A stretch of DNA of 64,000 nt. Origin: Bicyclus anynana (Eukaryota > Arthropoda > Insecta > Lepidoptera > Nymphalidae). Location of the stretch: contig NC_069094.1 of assembly GCF_947172395.1 (NCBI RefSeq), positions 10,530,292 to 10,594,291 on the forward strand, given 5' to 3'. Positions within the stretch are counted from its first letter, which is position 1, and the number at the start of each line of letters is the position of its first letter. Under the pieces are notes generated by a model, which saw only the letters and a program-made list of their open reading frames with translations, had not been told where the DNA came from and did no database searches. Shown piece by piece: positions 42,350-53,769 of the stretch. A program made the translations under genes and the position numbers.

Positions 42350-43445
42350 TCGTGATGAGTGATGACATTTATATGTTAAGAAGAAGAAAATATTAGTCTT
42401 AAAAAAACATTCTTCAAAAAATATCGTCATACAACAACAAATCGAATAGGTTTTTTAACTTTTTGAATAATTACTAAATTGTAAACGCCAAATTTGAGTT
42501 GCTCTAGAAATCAATTAATATTTTAGTAGAGATTAAGCTTTAAAATAAGGTCATTTATTTTAGACATTTCTCTTGATCATTTCAATTGGAAAAGGTAAAA
42601 TTCGCGAAGTCAGAAAAGGTGGCTTTTATGCCAAACTTTTTTGAAACCCCTAAAATATTAAAAGACTAAACGATTATGTACGAAATTGGAGTATCGCCAT
42701 TACTTACTGTCCTGTGCCTTAAAAGGGTTCGGTATTCGGATACAGGCGACATATTTATGATTCATTTTTATAGTAGGGGAGCCGGAGCGGGGATTCTTGC
42801 AGTTACCCGAGCATGGCAGTTGAACTTAAAAGACTATACCTTGCACGTTGTTGAGTACCTCCAACAAGTATGAGCTCTAAATATCAATGGTTACGTTTAG
42901 GCAACCAAAAAATGAAGTAACTGCAAAAATACTCATCCAGCAGATAAGGATAAAATGAATTAATTGATACCTAAAAGGAAAACATATCGAAAATCGATTT
43001 GACTGTAATATAATGGAATGGGTTCCAAAGTTTCAAAATAAACCCTTAATATTTAGTATCTGAGCCACAAGCGCGGAAAATTACTTATTTTGATGGAAAT
43101 AATCTACAAAATAATCGCTAATATTTTCTGACAAATCCAGTAAACCGAAGTAAACAAAATAGCCTTTAAAGTCTGAACTTTTGTTCTCATCGCTGAAAGC
43201 GAAAAAAGTATATAACCATTTATATTTCCTATCATCTAATCTACCAAATCTAATCCGTCATCATGGGGCTTTAGTAACTACAAATTTAGTATCCCGGGCT
43301 CCCCGACTATTACAAATGTCAGCGAAAAAATGATTTGTACGGTTGTAAATCAACGATCTCTGTTTTTAGTTAGTAGTCGTATCTCTGTTGAATGTTTTTT
43401 GTCTACAAGTATTTTTTGTACCAGAAAAAAAGCATTTATGTGGTA
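42350..43445. other. 1.1 kb unassigned
   Basis: The 65-codon frame at 42676-42873 has no splice context. No repeat recognised. Confidence 0.4.
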
Positions 43446-43446
43446 C

Positions 43447-43490
43447 ATCTTCCTGAATCAAAGTACCTAGGTACTTTGATTCAGGAAGAT
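43447..43490. repeat. Perfect spacerless 44-bp palindrome
   Basis: ATCTTCCTGAATCAAAGTAC followed by CTAG at the centre and the exact complement to 43490. Confidence 0.97.
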
Positions 43491-43494
43491 ATAG

Positions 43495-44150
43495 TACATA
43501 AGAGTAATACTTGGTTTGCCTGTTTTTATTTTTTTGTAGCAAATTGAAATAAATTGCTAATGCTGCAGGATAGGTTTTATTCGGCAGCGAGAGACCATTT
43601 CTTTTTCAATGATAGACTTACTGTATATTATACATAAAAAAATTCATAAGAATCGGTCAAGCCGTCTAGGGAATATGGGAACGAACATTGTGACATGAGA
43701 ATTATAAATATTAAATATCAATTAATAACAACGTCGAAGCAAGATTATATAATATAGAATGGGTGAAGATTCTAAAGGTTTACGAAAATACATAAGTACA
43801 CTCCTTATCCGGCTCGTTGTTTGTTAAGAATACACATTTTCACTCATTTCGAGGACAAGGAACAGAAAGATGAGTGGTTATCTTCCACTCCAAATGAAAA
43901 AAAAACCTTGGCCATTGGAAAAAGGTTTGTAAAATGAAACTTCACAATCTGTGAGGTCGGTCCCTTCAATTTCATCTTGTTAAAAGCTCGGAATACGATT
44001 TATATATTGGAAATCGTATATTACCATTACAGTATCATTTTAATCTATTCAAGAAATGGAGTTTCCATGGGAAATGTTGTCGGAGTTAAAGTAAAATTAC
44101 GAATTATTTATTACTTTGGTAATAAATAATAGCAAATTGTATCATTGACT
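43495..44150. other. Unassigned
   Basis: No gene or recognised repeat. Confidence 0.4.
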
Positions 44151-44156
44151 ATAATA

Positions 44157-44270
44157 AAAAGTATGAGTATCAATTTTGTTTCTTTTATTTCTCCTTTAAT
44201 TTGAAAAAAAGGAGAAATAAATAAATGAAAGATTATTAAAAAAGTATGAGTATCAAATTTTTTTCCTCTT
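44157..44270. repeat. Direct duplication around an inverted repeat
   Basis: 'aaaaagtatgagtatcaa' occurs at 44157-44174 and again from 44239. Between them lies a perfect 14-bp hairpin, TTTATTTCTCCTTT (44184-44197) and its complement (44208-44221). Confidence 0.8.
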
Positions 44271-44475
44271 AAAAGGTATTTTATTTAGATTTATGATATA
44301 TATAGATATTACTTACATATTTTTATTTATTTGCATAAAGCTGAGGCCCCCTTTTTGTTTATAAATAAGTTACCAATTTTAATTCTTTAAAATTTTCCAA
44401 TTTGAATATAATATAATTGGTGTTCAGTAAATTATATATTTTTTTTATTGTTAAAAAGTTCAATACGGAACTTAC

Positions 44476-44562
44476 ACTAACTTATCCTAATAACTATACA
44501 AATCATGCCCACGTGGAATGGTGGCAAGAATACTGGCTGCATTTCCGCGCTGGACAGCCAGG
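44476..44562. repeat. Interspersed repeat R2, copy 2
   Basis: 'cttatcctaataactataca' and 'cacgtggaatggtggcaaga' match 29704-29791. Confidence 0.7.
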
Positions 44563-44564
44563 CT

Positions 44565-45018
44565 GATCCTTTAAAATGAAATAATTTATTTACTTCGTAT
44601 GTTGGAAAGTTATTTTTACTCAATTTATTTATAGTACGGTCATTTGGTGCTAAAAATGAGTTTACCTGGAAAGTATTCCGGGAGTTTTGAAAATTGGTAA
44701 TATTATAGATTTCTATAAGATTGCCAAAACTACCAAATGATTGGACCATTACTTGTATTGTGCCTTTACATATTTTTTTGTGTGTAGAAGAAATCCAATC
44801 AACTCAGGCAAACATCGCGACCAATAATTGCAATATCAATATTTGAACTATTTTATTAGACCAATTCCCATCCCAATCTGATGTTATTACTGTATTTAGC
44901 CAAATAAATGGACAGTTCTGTTGACAGGATAGTCACTAGTTCATCCACTGCCAGATATACATAGTGCCTGGATGAACGGATTTCTGTTCTGTCGTTTACG
45001 TAATATTTTGTTAAAGGA
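44565..45018. other. Unassigned
   Basis: No gene or recognised repeat. Confidence 0.4.
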
Positions 45019-45019
45019 A

Positions 45020-45229
45020 ATTTTTTTTTTATTTTTTTTATTAAGTACTTACAAGTTAGCCCTTGACTACAATCTTACCGGATAGTAAGTGATGTAATCT
45101 AAGATGGAAGCGGGCTAACTTGTTAGGAGTAGAATGAAAATCCACACCCCTTTCAGTTACACGACATCGTACCGGAACTCTAAATAGCTTAGCGGTACGT
45201 CTTTGTCGGTAGGGTGGTAGGGTGTAACA
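45020..45229 (-). mobile_element. SINE family A, head-truncated
   Basis: T-rich tail, 'acaagttagcccttgactac', 'cgacatcgtaccggaactct' and 'tgtcggtagggtggta'. The tRNA-like half is missing. Confidence 0.85.
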
Positions 45230-45286
45230 TAGTATTCTACCTTCAAAGGTACGTCAAACATGGCATTATTATTGTTGACTAACATT

Positions 45287-45596
45287 GCCGTGATATCCCA
45301 GTGGATATGACCTCTGCCTCCGATTTCGGAGGGTGTGGGTTCCAATACGTTTCGGGGCATACACCTCCATCTATTCAGTTGTGTGCATTTTAAGAAATTA
45401 AATAACACGTGTCTAAAACGGTGAAGGAAAACATCGTGAGGAAACCTGCATACCAGAGAATTTTCTTAATTCTCTGCGTGTGTCAAGTCTGCCAATCCGC
45501 ATTGGGGCAACGTGGTGGACTATTGGCCTAACCCCTCTCATTCTAAGCGGAGACTCGAGCTCAGCAGTGAGCCGAATATGGGTTGATAATGATGAA
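45287..45596 (+). mobile_element. SINE family B, full-length
   Basis: GCCGTGATATCCCAGTGG head. The B box is mutated (GGTTCCAATACG). The 3' end 'cgaatatgggttgataatga' leads into a GATGA tail. Confidence 0.93.
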
Positions 45597-45597
45597 A

Positions 45598-45926
45598 GGT
45601 ATGTCAAACCTGGCACACCTTGTATTACGTGAAGCCAATATTATTGACTAACATTAGCTCCTTCGATCCAAATCTAATAATACATAACGATAGAGAGAAC
45701 CATTAAATTATTACGAGCCATAAGCGACGTCATTCGACTCTCGAGCTAACTGGGAGAGTGGTTACCGACTCATATTATGTTTGGACGTCTATCCGATATT
45801 AATAAAAGAAATATGACACCACGTTATAGGTTTTCTGACCTTTACCTATTTTTCCTTAATTATATTAGTGTTATCTATCTGACTTTACTTACGCACTTCT
45901 TCATTTATCTTTATGATACATATTAT
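45598..45926. other. Unassigned
   Basis: Nothing recognisable. Confidence 0.4.
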
Positions 45927-45927
45927 T

Positions 45928-46172
45928 CATCATTATCAACCCATATTAGGCTCACTGCTGAGCTCGGGGTCTCCTCTCAGAATGAGAGGGGTTAGGCCAA
46001 TAATCCACCACGCTGGCCTAATGCGGATTGGCAGACTTCACACACGCAGAGAATTAAGAAAATTCTCTAGTATGCATTCCTTCACCGTTTTAGATACGTG
46101 ATATTTAATTTCTTAAAATGCACACAACTGAAAAGTTGGGGGTGCATGCCCCGGACCGGATTCGAAGCCATT
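45928..46172 (-). mobile_element. SINE family B, head-truncated
   Basis: 'attatcaacccatattaggc' to 'gccccggaccggattcgaag'. Truncated just inside the B box. Confidence 0.9.
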
Positions 46173-46174
46173 AA

Positions 46175-46570
46175 AATATGGGTTGATATTGACATATAAT
46201 AACATATAATAAGTATTGTAAAGCATGTCTGTTGCTACTCATTAGGTACTGGGGCGTGTGAAGTAAAAAACGTGTCAAATCGCGTCCATACAATCTCGTC
46301 CGCTTTGTACAACGCCATCGAGATATCATCTCACCCAGTTAACCCGCTTAATGAGCTTTGAACCTATTTAGGGTGACGTCATACGTGCATGGTGAAACGG
46401 ACACAATATATCGGATTTGCCAACACATGGTGCAAATTAGGCCATGTTACAAACCCCTATAACAAATTTTTCGACTGTGTTTGCGCTTTGTTCGAATTAC
46501 TACTTTACGCATTACTCTATGCGTTTTCGTTTGATTGCAACTTCAGTATAAGTCTTTCACCATTATAATT
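46175..46570. other. Unassigned
   Basis: GC-balanced without open frame. No repeat confirmed. Confidence 0.4.
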
Positions 46571-46571
46571 T

Positions 46572-46815
46572 TTCATTATTATGAACCCACATTGAGCTCA
46601 TTGCTGAGCTAGAGTCTCTCTAGAATGAGAGGGGTTAGGCCAAATAGTCCACCACGCTGGCCATATGCGGATTGGCAGATTTCACACACGCAGATAATTA
46701 AGAAAATTCTTAGATATGCAGGTTTCCTCACGATGTTTTTCCTTCACCGTTTAAGATACGTGATATTTAATTTCTTAAAATGCACATAACTGAAAAGTTG
46801 GAGGTGCAAGCCTCT
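46572..46815 (-). mobile_element. SINE family B, head-truncated
   Basis: 'ttatgaacccacattgagct' to 'gttggaggtgcaagcctct'. Confidence 0.9.
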
Positions 46816-46819
46816 AATT

Positions 46820-47380
46820 TGCGAGCGTCCGTTTGTTATTATATAAAAATGTTCGAAGTGAATGATAATCGCAAAGCAGTAAGTAAATTACAAGACAATG
46901 GTTACATAAAACGTTCGAAACAATAGCCAAGAAGCATTCATTCGCTAATAACCGTAAAAAATGTGTAATGCGCAGGAAAATCGGCCGAGCACTTTTCACG
47001 AGACAACGACAATAATTATAGGAAATGTAGCAGAAAAATTTTTCTATGAAAAAAGGTTTCTTAGCAGTCACTTTTTGTAAGTCGCGATAATTTAATATTG
47101 GACCGTCTCGTATATCACTTTGAAACTTTGCAAATAAGGTCAAATAAAGGCGACGAAGTATATTAAAAGTACCTCGAGAGTCAGCAGTTTGTGTAAAAGG
47201 AAACTGACATTTATCCCAATCAGCGAATAGTTTCTTGGTCGCGAAATAAAGCTTACAAAAGTGAATCTATGTTAGGACTTAACAAAACTTTATTTACTTG
47301 CCCCGTGTTCGGGTAATATAAGGTTCAAGAGCTTCACGGTTAATGAAGTGAAATATGAGAGAGCCAAGTTAGTTATGAAG
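46820..47380. other. Unassigned
   Basis: The 109-codon - strand frame at 46814-47143 starts at the SINE edge and has no recognisable domain. Confidence 0.4.
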
Positions 47381-47497
47381 AGTGATAGCCCAGTGGATAT
47401 GACCTCTGCCTCCGATTCCGGAAGTTGTAGCTTCGAATCTGGTCCGGGACATGCACCTCCAACTTTCAGTTGTGTGCATAAGAAATTAAATGCATAA
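47381..47497 (+). mobile_element. SINE family B, head only
   Basis: 'agtgatagcccagtggatat' with the B-box region 'gtagcttcgaatctggtccg'. The 3' half is absent. Confidence 0.85.
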
Positions 47498-47786
47498 TTG
47501 CATAGTAACAACGGAGTGATTTTTTTTTGCATCCACTTTTCAACTGTATTCATGAATGTTCTAGATCTTTTTATTTCTCAACTATTAAAATAAGAAATAA
47601 ATGAAAATTTAACTGTCATTGGATATTTAATTAATTGTCTTGAAACTCAACATTTCTGTGGAATTCTGATTCTGCGAATATATTTCTTCTAACATCCGAA
47701 TCGATTACGGAAATTAGCAAGGCCAGACATTCTAAAGAATTTCCAAAACCAGTTTCTATAATGTTCCGCTATTATAATTTTAGAGA

Positions 47787-48022
47787 GATGTGATAGCCCA
47801 GTGGATATGACCTTTGCCTTCGATTTGGAGGGCGTAAGTTCGAATCCGGTTTGGGGCATGCAACTCTAACTTTTCAGTTATGTGCATTTTAAGAAATTAA
47901 ATATCAAAAGTGGAGGAAAAACATCGTAAGGAAACCTGCATGCCTGACAATTTTCTTAATTCTTTGCGTGTGTGAAGTCGGTCGACTCGTGCTCAATAGT
48001 GAGCCGAAAATGGGTTGTCAAT
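47787..48022 (+). mobile_element. SINE family B, internally deleted
   Basis: Head 'gatgtgatagcccagtggat', B box 'gtaagttcgaatccggtttg', 3' end 'gtgagccgaaaatgggttgt'. About 60 bp of the body is missing before the end. Confidence 0.88.
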
Positions 48023-48024
48023 AA

Positions 48025-48680
48025 TAATAAAATAATAATGTAATTTTATTTCCCGTGGTAATTTAATTCTTAGTACATGCAGTCAGTCACTACTTTTATA
48101 TTAAAGGTAGATAGCAAACTTCTGCTTCAGTGTGGAGATTTGTCCGTTACCCGGGCCAGAGATAGCATCACTATTCACTGCGTAACTACCCACATAAATG
48201 GATTAAATTTGACTAACGAGTTAATATCTGCTTTCATTACCTGCAGGGAAAGCTAGTTTGCACTACAAAATGATTAATATAGCTACGTTAAATATCGTGC
48301 ATCATTTTGCGGTATATCTCGTGACATATTAAAAAGAACGCTGAGTACTGACAGATTATATTGTAAATCAGTGCAGTTCTTTAAGTAAATAAACATAATA
48401 ACAAAATAATAAAGTTGATAACTTAATTAATAGGTACATACAATTTAAGCTTTTTCTTAATATTTTGAAATAAATTAAATCAAGCGGATAAGGTTAATAA
48501 CAGTTCCAAGGTAAACTGGACATACCTATGTCTTTGTTATTGCATGTATATAAGTATATAACCAATATAAGTATATGCGTTCTAGATGTACCTCTATGTC
48601 TTAATTTAAAATAAAGCATATTCTGCGGATAAGTGCTAACGCTTCGGCAAATTTGCAGATTTTCGCGTAAAAGACCGTAA
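48025..48680. other. Unassigned
   Basis: No gene or recognised repeat. Confidence 0.4.
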
Positions 48681-48681
48681 G

Positions 48682-49915
48682 TGCTGTTCAAGTGACATCT
48701 ACAATATCTACCTACTGAGCTATCTACCTCCTCGTTTCTCTGACGCTTATTTACATAAGCTCAAAAGCTCTTGTAACATCATTTATGGCATGTAATAATT
48801 TTAATGGCTTCAGTCTACGAGGCCCTTGTGTATTATTATATCTAAGTAACACGTATCTAAAACATCGTATAGATGTAATGAATTACATCATTTTACGTAT
48901 TAAAATATTAAAACTTTGTGATAAAACTGTTAGTGCTCTTTTCACATGACATCTACAACATCAACCTACTAAGCTATCTACCTCCTCAAATTACTTGCTC
49001 TGTCGCTTATTTACATAAGTTCAGAAGCTCTTGTAACATCATATATGGCTCGTGATAATTTTAATGGCTTCAGTCCACGATGCCGTTGCGTATATTATGT
49101 TGAAATTATACGTATCTAAAACGTCGTATAGATATGATGAATTACATCATTTTACGAATTAAAATATTAAAACTTCGTATTAAGCTGAAGTGCTCTTTTC
49201 ACGTGCTATCTACTATATCTACCTATTGAGCTATCCACCTCCTCAAATTACTTGCTCTGTCGCTTATTTACATAAGCTCAGAAGCTCTTGTAACATCATT
49301 TATGGCTCGTAATAATTTTAATGGCTTCAGTCCACGACGCCGTTGGGTATTAAGTTGAAATTACACGTATCTAAAACGTCGTATAGATATGATGAATTAC
49401 ATCATTTTACGAATTAAAATATTAAAACTTCGTATTAAGCTGAAGTGCTCTTTTCACGTGCTATCTACTATATCTACCTATTGAGCTATCCACCTCCTCA
49501 AATTACTTGCTCTGTCGCTTATTTACATAAGCTCAGAAGCTCTTGTAACATCATTTATGGCTCGTAATAATTTTAATGGCTTCAGTCCACGACGCCGTTG
49601 GGTATTAAGTTGAAATTACACGTATCTAGAATGTCGTATAGATATGATGAATTACATCATTTTACGAATTTAAATATTAAAACTTCACATTAAGGTTAAG
49701 TGCTCTTTTCACGTGACATCTACTATATCTACCTACTGAGCTATCCACCTCTTCAAATTGCTTGCTCTGTCGCTTATTTACATAAGCTCAGAAGCTCATG
49801 TAACATCATTTATGGCTCGTAATAATTTTAATGGCTTCAGTCCACGAGGCCCTCGTGTATTATTATATTGAAGTAACACGTAATTTTAGAATGTCGTACG
49901 ATGATTTACATCATT
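48682..49915. repeat. About 255-bp tandem array, five units
   Basis: Units start at 48682, 48934, 49191, 49446 and 49701 (spacings 252, 257, 255, 255), each opening with a TGCTCTTTTCACGTG-type block. They share 'gctctgtcgcttatttacat', 'catttatggctcgtaataat' and 'gaattacatcattttacgaa'. Units 3 and 4 are identical for about 190 bp, with differences clustered at their ends. Noncoding. Confidence 0.97.
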
Positions 49916-49944
49916 TTATGAGTTCTTGAATATACCGGAAGCCT

Positions 49945-50010
49945 CAATTTAAAAGGATTGAAATCCGAAAGATATAGGGTTCGATCCTGGCCCGGGTGGG
50001 ATTTCGGCTT
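49945..50010. mobile_element. tRNA-like SINE scrap
   Basis: 'agggttcgatcctggcccgg' contains a Pol III B box. No A box found; likely SINE debris. Confidence 0.35.
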
Positions 50011-50097
50011 TGAATGTGGATAATATTTGTCATATTCAAAATAAGAGATACTAATTTTTATAGGACAATATTATTAAAATTGCAATTAAAGTGACAA

Positions 50098-50334
50098 TGA
50101 CCACATAGTTCGAAGAGCCGTTGGGGTCCCAAGGTGCTGGAATGGCGACCCCGCACCGGAAAGCGCAGTGTTGGTCGTTGTTGGTTGGCACTAGGTGGAC
50201 CGAGGATATCAAGCGGGTTGCAGGGAGCCGCTGGAAGCTGGCTGGATGCTGGCGGCTCGAGATCGTTGTGTTTGTAGGTCCATGCAAGAGGCCTATGTCC
50301 AGCAGTGAACGTCTATCGGCTGATAAGGTATAAT
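50098..50334 (+). mobile_element. RTE-like LINE 3' end
   Basis: 'ccacatagttcgaagagccg', 'aatggcgaccccgcaccgga', 'gaggcctatgtccagcagtg'. Ends at 'cggctgataagg' without a GAT run. Confidence 0.85.
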
Positions 50335-50337
50335 TAA

Positions 50338-50675
50338 AATTTCGTAATTCTAGTAATTAAATCCTTCCATATGATGTCAATGTGTATAAAAAATAGTAAG
50401 ATATAAAATTTTTATTACTGCGTTAGCTGAAAACCGAATAATTATACGTTTGTAATAACATTGAATTAAATTACTTATTTTCACACTTAATTATGAAATT
50501 AAAAAGAAATATTGGATCCATTTGGCGAGTGGCTCGCAAGCAAAATAATGGGCTCGGTTTCGTTTATACCAATAAATAAAATTGCAATGAATAAATAAAA
50601 TTAAATATGCTGTCTTTTTAAAAATATTTATATGTCAGTCTGGAAGTTTCTCTAATTATGGGTAAACGACTGAGT
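50338..50675. other. Unassigned
   Basis: Nothing recognisable. Confidence 0.4.
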
Positions 50676-50677
50676 CG

Positions 50678-50976
50678 GCGTTATCAACCCATATACGGCT
50701 CACTGCTGAGCTCGAGTCTCCTCTCAGAATGAGAGGAGTTAGGCCAATAGTCCACCACCCCAATGCGGAATGGCAGACTTCACACACGCAGACAATTAAG
50801 AAAATTATCTGGCGTGCAGGTTTCCTCACGATGTTTTCCTTCATCGTTTGACATACGTGATATTTAATTTCTTAAAATGCACACAACTGAAAAGTTGGTG
50901 GTGCATGCCCCGGACCGGATTCGAACCGACCCTCCGGAATTGGAGGCAGAGGTCATATCCACTGGGCTATCACGTA
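50678..50976 (-). mobile_element. SINE family B, near full-length
   Basis: Reverse-oriented; head complement 'ccactgggctatcacg' at the right. The B-box region 'ggaccggattcgaaccgacc' is intact. Confidence 0.93.
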
Positions 50977-51057
50977 ACGACTGAGTAAATGGGTACAAAG
51001 ATCAGTCATCTTAGATTGGCTGCCATTTTGATATTTTATTTTTGGTGTTATGCTTAA

Positions 51058-51222
51058 CACGCTCGCTGCGGCACTAATTTTTCTGAACTTTCTTCTGGTG
51101 CGGTACGACGTTTTTTGACCTCATACTAAAACTTTGTGGTGTGGTACGAGGTCCATCGACCCAGTCATTCTTAAAGCAGCTAGACGTACGAGGTCATTTG
51201 ACCTCGTACCGCGGTGAACGTG
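51058..51222. mobile_element. Probable piggyBac-like MITE
   Basis: About 165 bp. It follows TTAA (51054-51057) and is followed by TTAG (51223-51226). Both ends read CACG(C/T)TC(G/A)C(T/C)GCGG(C/T)A in inverted orientation. The interior repeats 'gtacgaggtc' motifs in both orientations. TTAA targets are the hallmark of piggyBac; the right copy would have one substitution. Confidence 0.6.
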
Positions 51223-51239
51223 TTAGCAGCCTATTTCAA

Positions 51240-51567
51240 CAGCCCACTACAATGTCAGGCCTCTTCCTAGAAGAGGGGATATGAAGCTTAGACCCACCAC
51301 ACTTTCCCATTGCAAGTAGGCGGTCTTAAAATGATAATGCCTTTTTAACGGTGATCGTTAAGTAGGTATCTGATGTTAATGATGTTGATTGGAACATGGT
51401 TGAACGCGCTCTCTAAAGCACGGTGGTACTTACTAACTACTGGTTGGTAAAAAAAAACGTCTTTCTGAAGAAAAACTCAGTACTAAATAGCCCCACCTAG
51501 GTCACGAACCCAGGACCTAGTGATCTGAAGTTACATAGGCTAACATCTAGAGCAACGAGACAATAAG
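51240..51567 (-). mobile_element. SINE family C, reverse
   Basis: Head at the right: 'cacgaacccaggacctagtg' and 'agagcaacgagacaat'. The body extends left through 'actactggttggtaaaa'. The TAA MITE is inserted at its head end. Confidence 0.6.
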
Positions 51568-51570
51568 TAA

Positions 51571-51745
51571 GGGTTCATTTACACAAGCAGCAACTGCTAC
51601 CGACGACTGCAGTCGACTGCAGTCGGCGACGTCTCGGCGGCAGTCGAAGGCAGTCGACTGCAGTCGCCGACGTCTCGGCGGCAGTCGACGGCAGTCGTCG
51701 GTTGCCAGCTGCCGTTGGCAACGTGCTGCTCGTGTAAATGAACCC
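51571..51745. mobile_element. GC-rich MITE with TAA duplication
   Basis: 175 bp. The left end GGGTTCATTTACACAAGCAG and the right end, reversed, GGGTTCATTTACACGAGCAG are flanked by TAA on both sides (51568-51570, 51746-51748). The interior carries two tandem copies of 'cgactgcagtcg(g/c)cgacg' with 'tctcggcggcagtcga'. PIF/Harbinger-like by target duplication and GGG ends. Confidence 0.88.
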
Positions 51746-51749
51746 TAAC

Positions 51750-52308
51750 TATACCAAAATATAAAGTTAACAATGCATAAGTACGTTTGTTTGATTCGGT
51801 TCGAGTTTACCGTCCAAATTAAATTTAGTAAGATACACATTAAAACTCAAACTTTGCTTTGTATAAACGGTCAGGGGTTACATTGAAGCAAAATATGTCT
51901 AGGATTTGTTTAACTTTCACGTAACGAGAAACACATGCCCGCTGACAATCGGTCCATCCAGTATATTAACAAAATGTCTGTAAACGTTGCCTATAACTTA
52001 AAATAAAATTTAACCATCAGTAGAATTCACCTCTATCTCTCTATGTTTAACACGATACTATATGAATGAGAAAGATACAAGACATCGTTAGAGAATAGCC
52101 GTGCTGGTTGTAGACCAGACCTACATCTAAATATATGTATAAAAGTATTGTTTTTAGCTTAATATTCACAGAGGATGCAACACAAACATTCACAAATACT
52201 AGTTCGACGGACTAATTTTAACAATACATTAATAATAAAAATAATTAATTTTGAAGTGTAGATAGACACTCAACATTTTAAAATAACTGTTTTCTCAAAT
52301 GTATGATT
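51750..52308. other. Unassigned
   Basis: Nothing recognisable. Confidence 0.4.
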
Positions 52309-52311
52309 TAC

Positions 52312-52539
52312 ACGATACTAAAACCAATAAAACACAACCAACTTTTTGATATTTTTGTCTGTCTATCTGTTTATCCGGGCTAATCTTTGGAATGTCTGAA
52401 TGGATTCTAATGACATTTGCACTAAGAAATAAAGGATTTTATGAATCATACAGGCTAGGCATCACAGAAAAATATATGATTCCCGCGGGAATTGTGAAAA
52501 ATCGAATTTCACCCGGACGAAGTCGCGGGCATTCGCTAG
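52312..52539 (+). mobile_element. Helitron-like element
   Basis: 'atgattcccgcgggaattgt' and CGGACGAAGTCGCGGGCATT, then CGCTAG before T. Confidence 0.82.
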
Positions 52540-52544
52540 TGTTA

Positions 52545-52995
52545 CATAAATATTGTCATAACAACTTGTAAAACCAACAACAAAACTAGACAACATTTCA
52601 TTTTAACGGTGTTGTAGATAATTAAAGTTTTAACATTAAATGTTTTGAAAATGAACAAAAGCTTTAAACTCGACGTAATAAAGAGTGCACCGTTGTTCGT
52701 ATAATTTCCAGCACTTTATTCTCCGCTAGGCTGCTCTACTTCCGACTAAAAATTTGCAACAAGTTGCTAATATTTTACGTAAATCTTTTTACAGGAAAGG
52801 TTAATCTTATCAAGTCTTTAGCATCTACAATCTACATTAGCTTAATTAGTTCATGAGATGAGATAAAATAATGATGTCATAGGTACTTACGAGTGTGTAA
52901 TGGGGATTGGAGGTACTACAATTGTTCAACCTTATCTTGCCCGCTTATTTGTACAGGCATAGTCTTCGATCTCATAGCAAAGAAAAAAAATAAAA
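52545..52995. other. Unassigned
   Basis: Nothing recognisable. Confidence 0.4.
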
Positions 52996-52996
52996 A

Positions 52997-53148
52997 AAAT
53001 CCCCCGGGGACCATGGATTTTTCCGGGATGAAAGTAGCCTACTTGTTAATTCAGAGTAAAATCTACTTCCATTCCAAATTTCAGCTAAAAAAAGAGTAAC
53101 AAACATCCAAAGACATTCACACAAACTTTCGCGTTCATAATATTAGTA
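52997..53148 (-). mobile_element. Helitron-like element, lacking 3' terminus
   Basis: 'accatggatttttccgggat', 'ccattccaaatttcagct' and 'cataatattagtag'. The CTAG end was lost next to an A-rich run. Confidence 0.8.
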
Positions 53149-53154
53149 GAAATG

Positions 53155-53580
53155 GACCATCTCCTTTATAGAAAAAGTAAGTTGTAAAAGTGCCTGGCTT
53201 TTTATTAGCTTTATTGCAATTTGACCCTACCCAGTAAGCTGTTAGGTGCGTATCTTTGCTTAAGGCGGTCCTTAATAGATGTTTACGGTGTTCCTTCCCT
53301 CCATACATCCAATTTAACAACTTAAGTGAGTTACCCTGCGAATACACGTGTTTATATGGTGCTGTTATGTTACGACCAATATTGGATGAGGTACCTTTTT
53401 ACACTACATTATCCCTGAGTTCCCCTGAAGTATTATTACAATATGTCAGATTGCTGTAGGTACGTCTTTATAGTCTTTGATTACTAGCGAGTATTTGGCT
53501 AAAATATATAACTGTAGCCACTAGCAGACTCCCGCGTCTTCGTTCGATCTTAGACTCCTTAATCCTGTCACTAAATCCTT
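53155..53580. other. Unassigned
   Basis: A scrap near 53520 ('ctagcagactcccgcgtctt') is a reversed Helitron-like 3' end. The overlapping 70- and 67-codon frames here have no support. Confidence 0.4.
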
Positions 53581-53581
53581 T

Positions 53582-53768
53582 CGTCTGGTGGGAGGCTTCG
53601 GCCGTGGCTAGTTATTCACTTGGCGGTACGATGCCGTGTAGAATCCAAAAGGAGTGCGGATTTTCATCCTCCTCCTAACAAGTTCCAAAGAAGGCCGCTT
53701 CCATCTTAGATTGCATCATCACTTACAGGTGAGATTGTAGTCGAGGGCTAACTTGTAAAGAATATAAA
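53582..53768 (+). mobile_element. SINE family A, head-truncated
   Basis: 'ctggtgggaggcttcggccg' to 'agggctaacttgtaaagaat'. Confidence 0.87.
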
Positions 53769-53769
53769 A

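Noticed and set aside
48682..49915. CRISPR-like array
   Set aside because: Whole 255-bp units repeat without alternating unique spacers, and the context is eukaryotic.
51590..51740. GC-rich block as exon or CpG island promoter
   Set aside because: It is bounded by TIRs and a TAA duplication and consists of internal tandem repeats.
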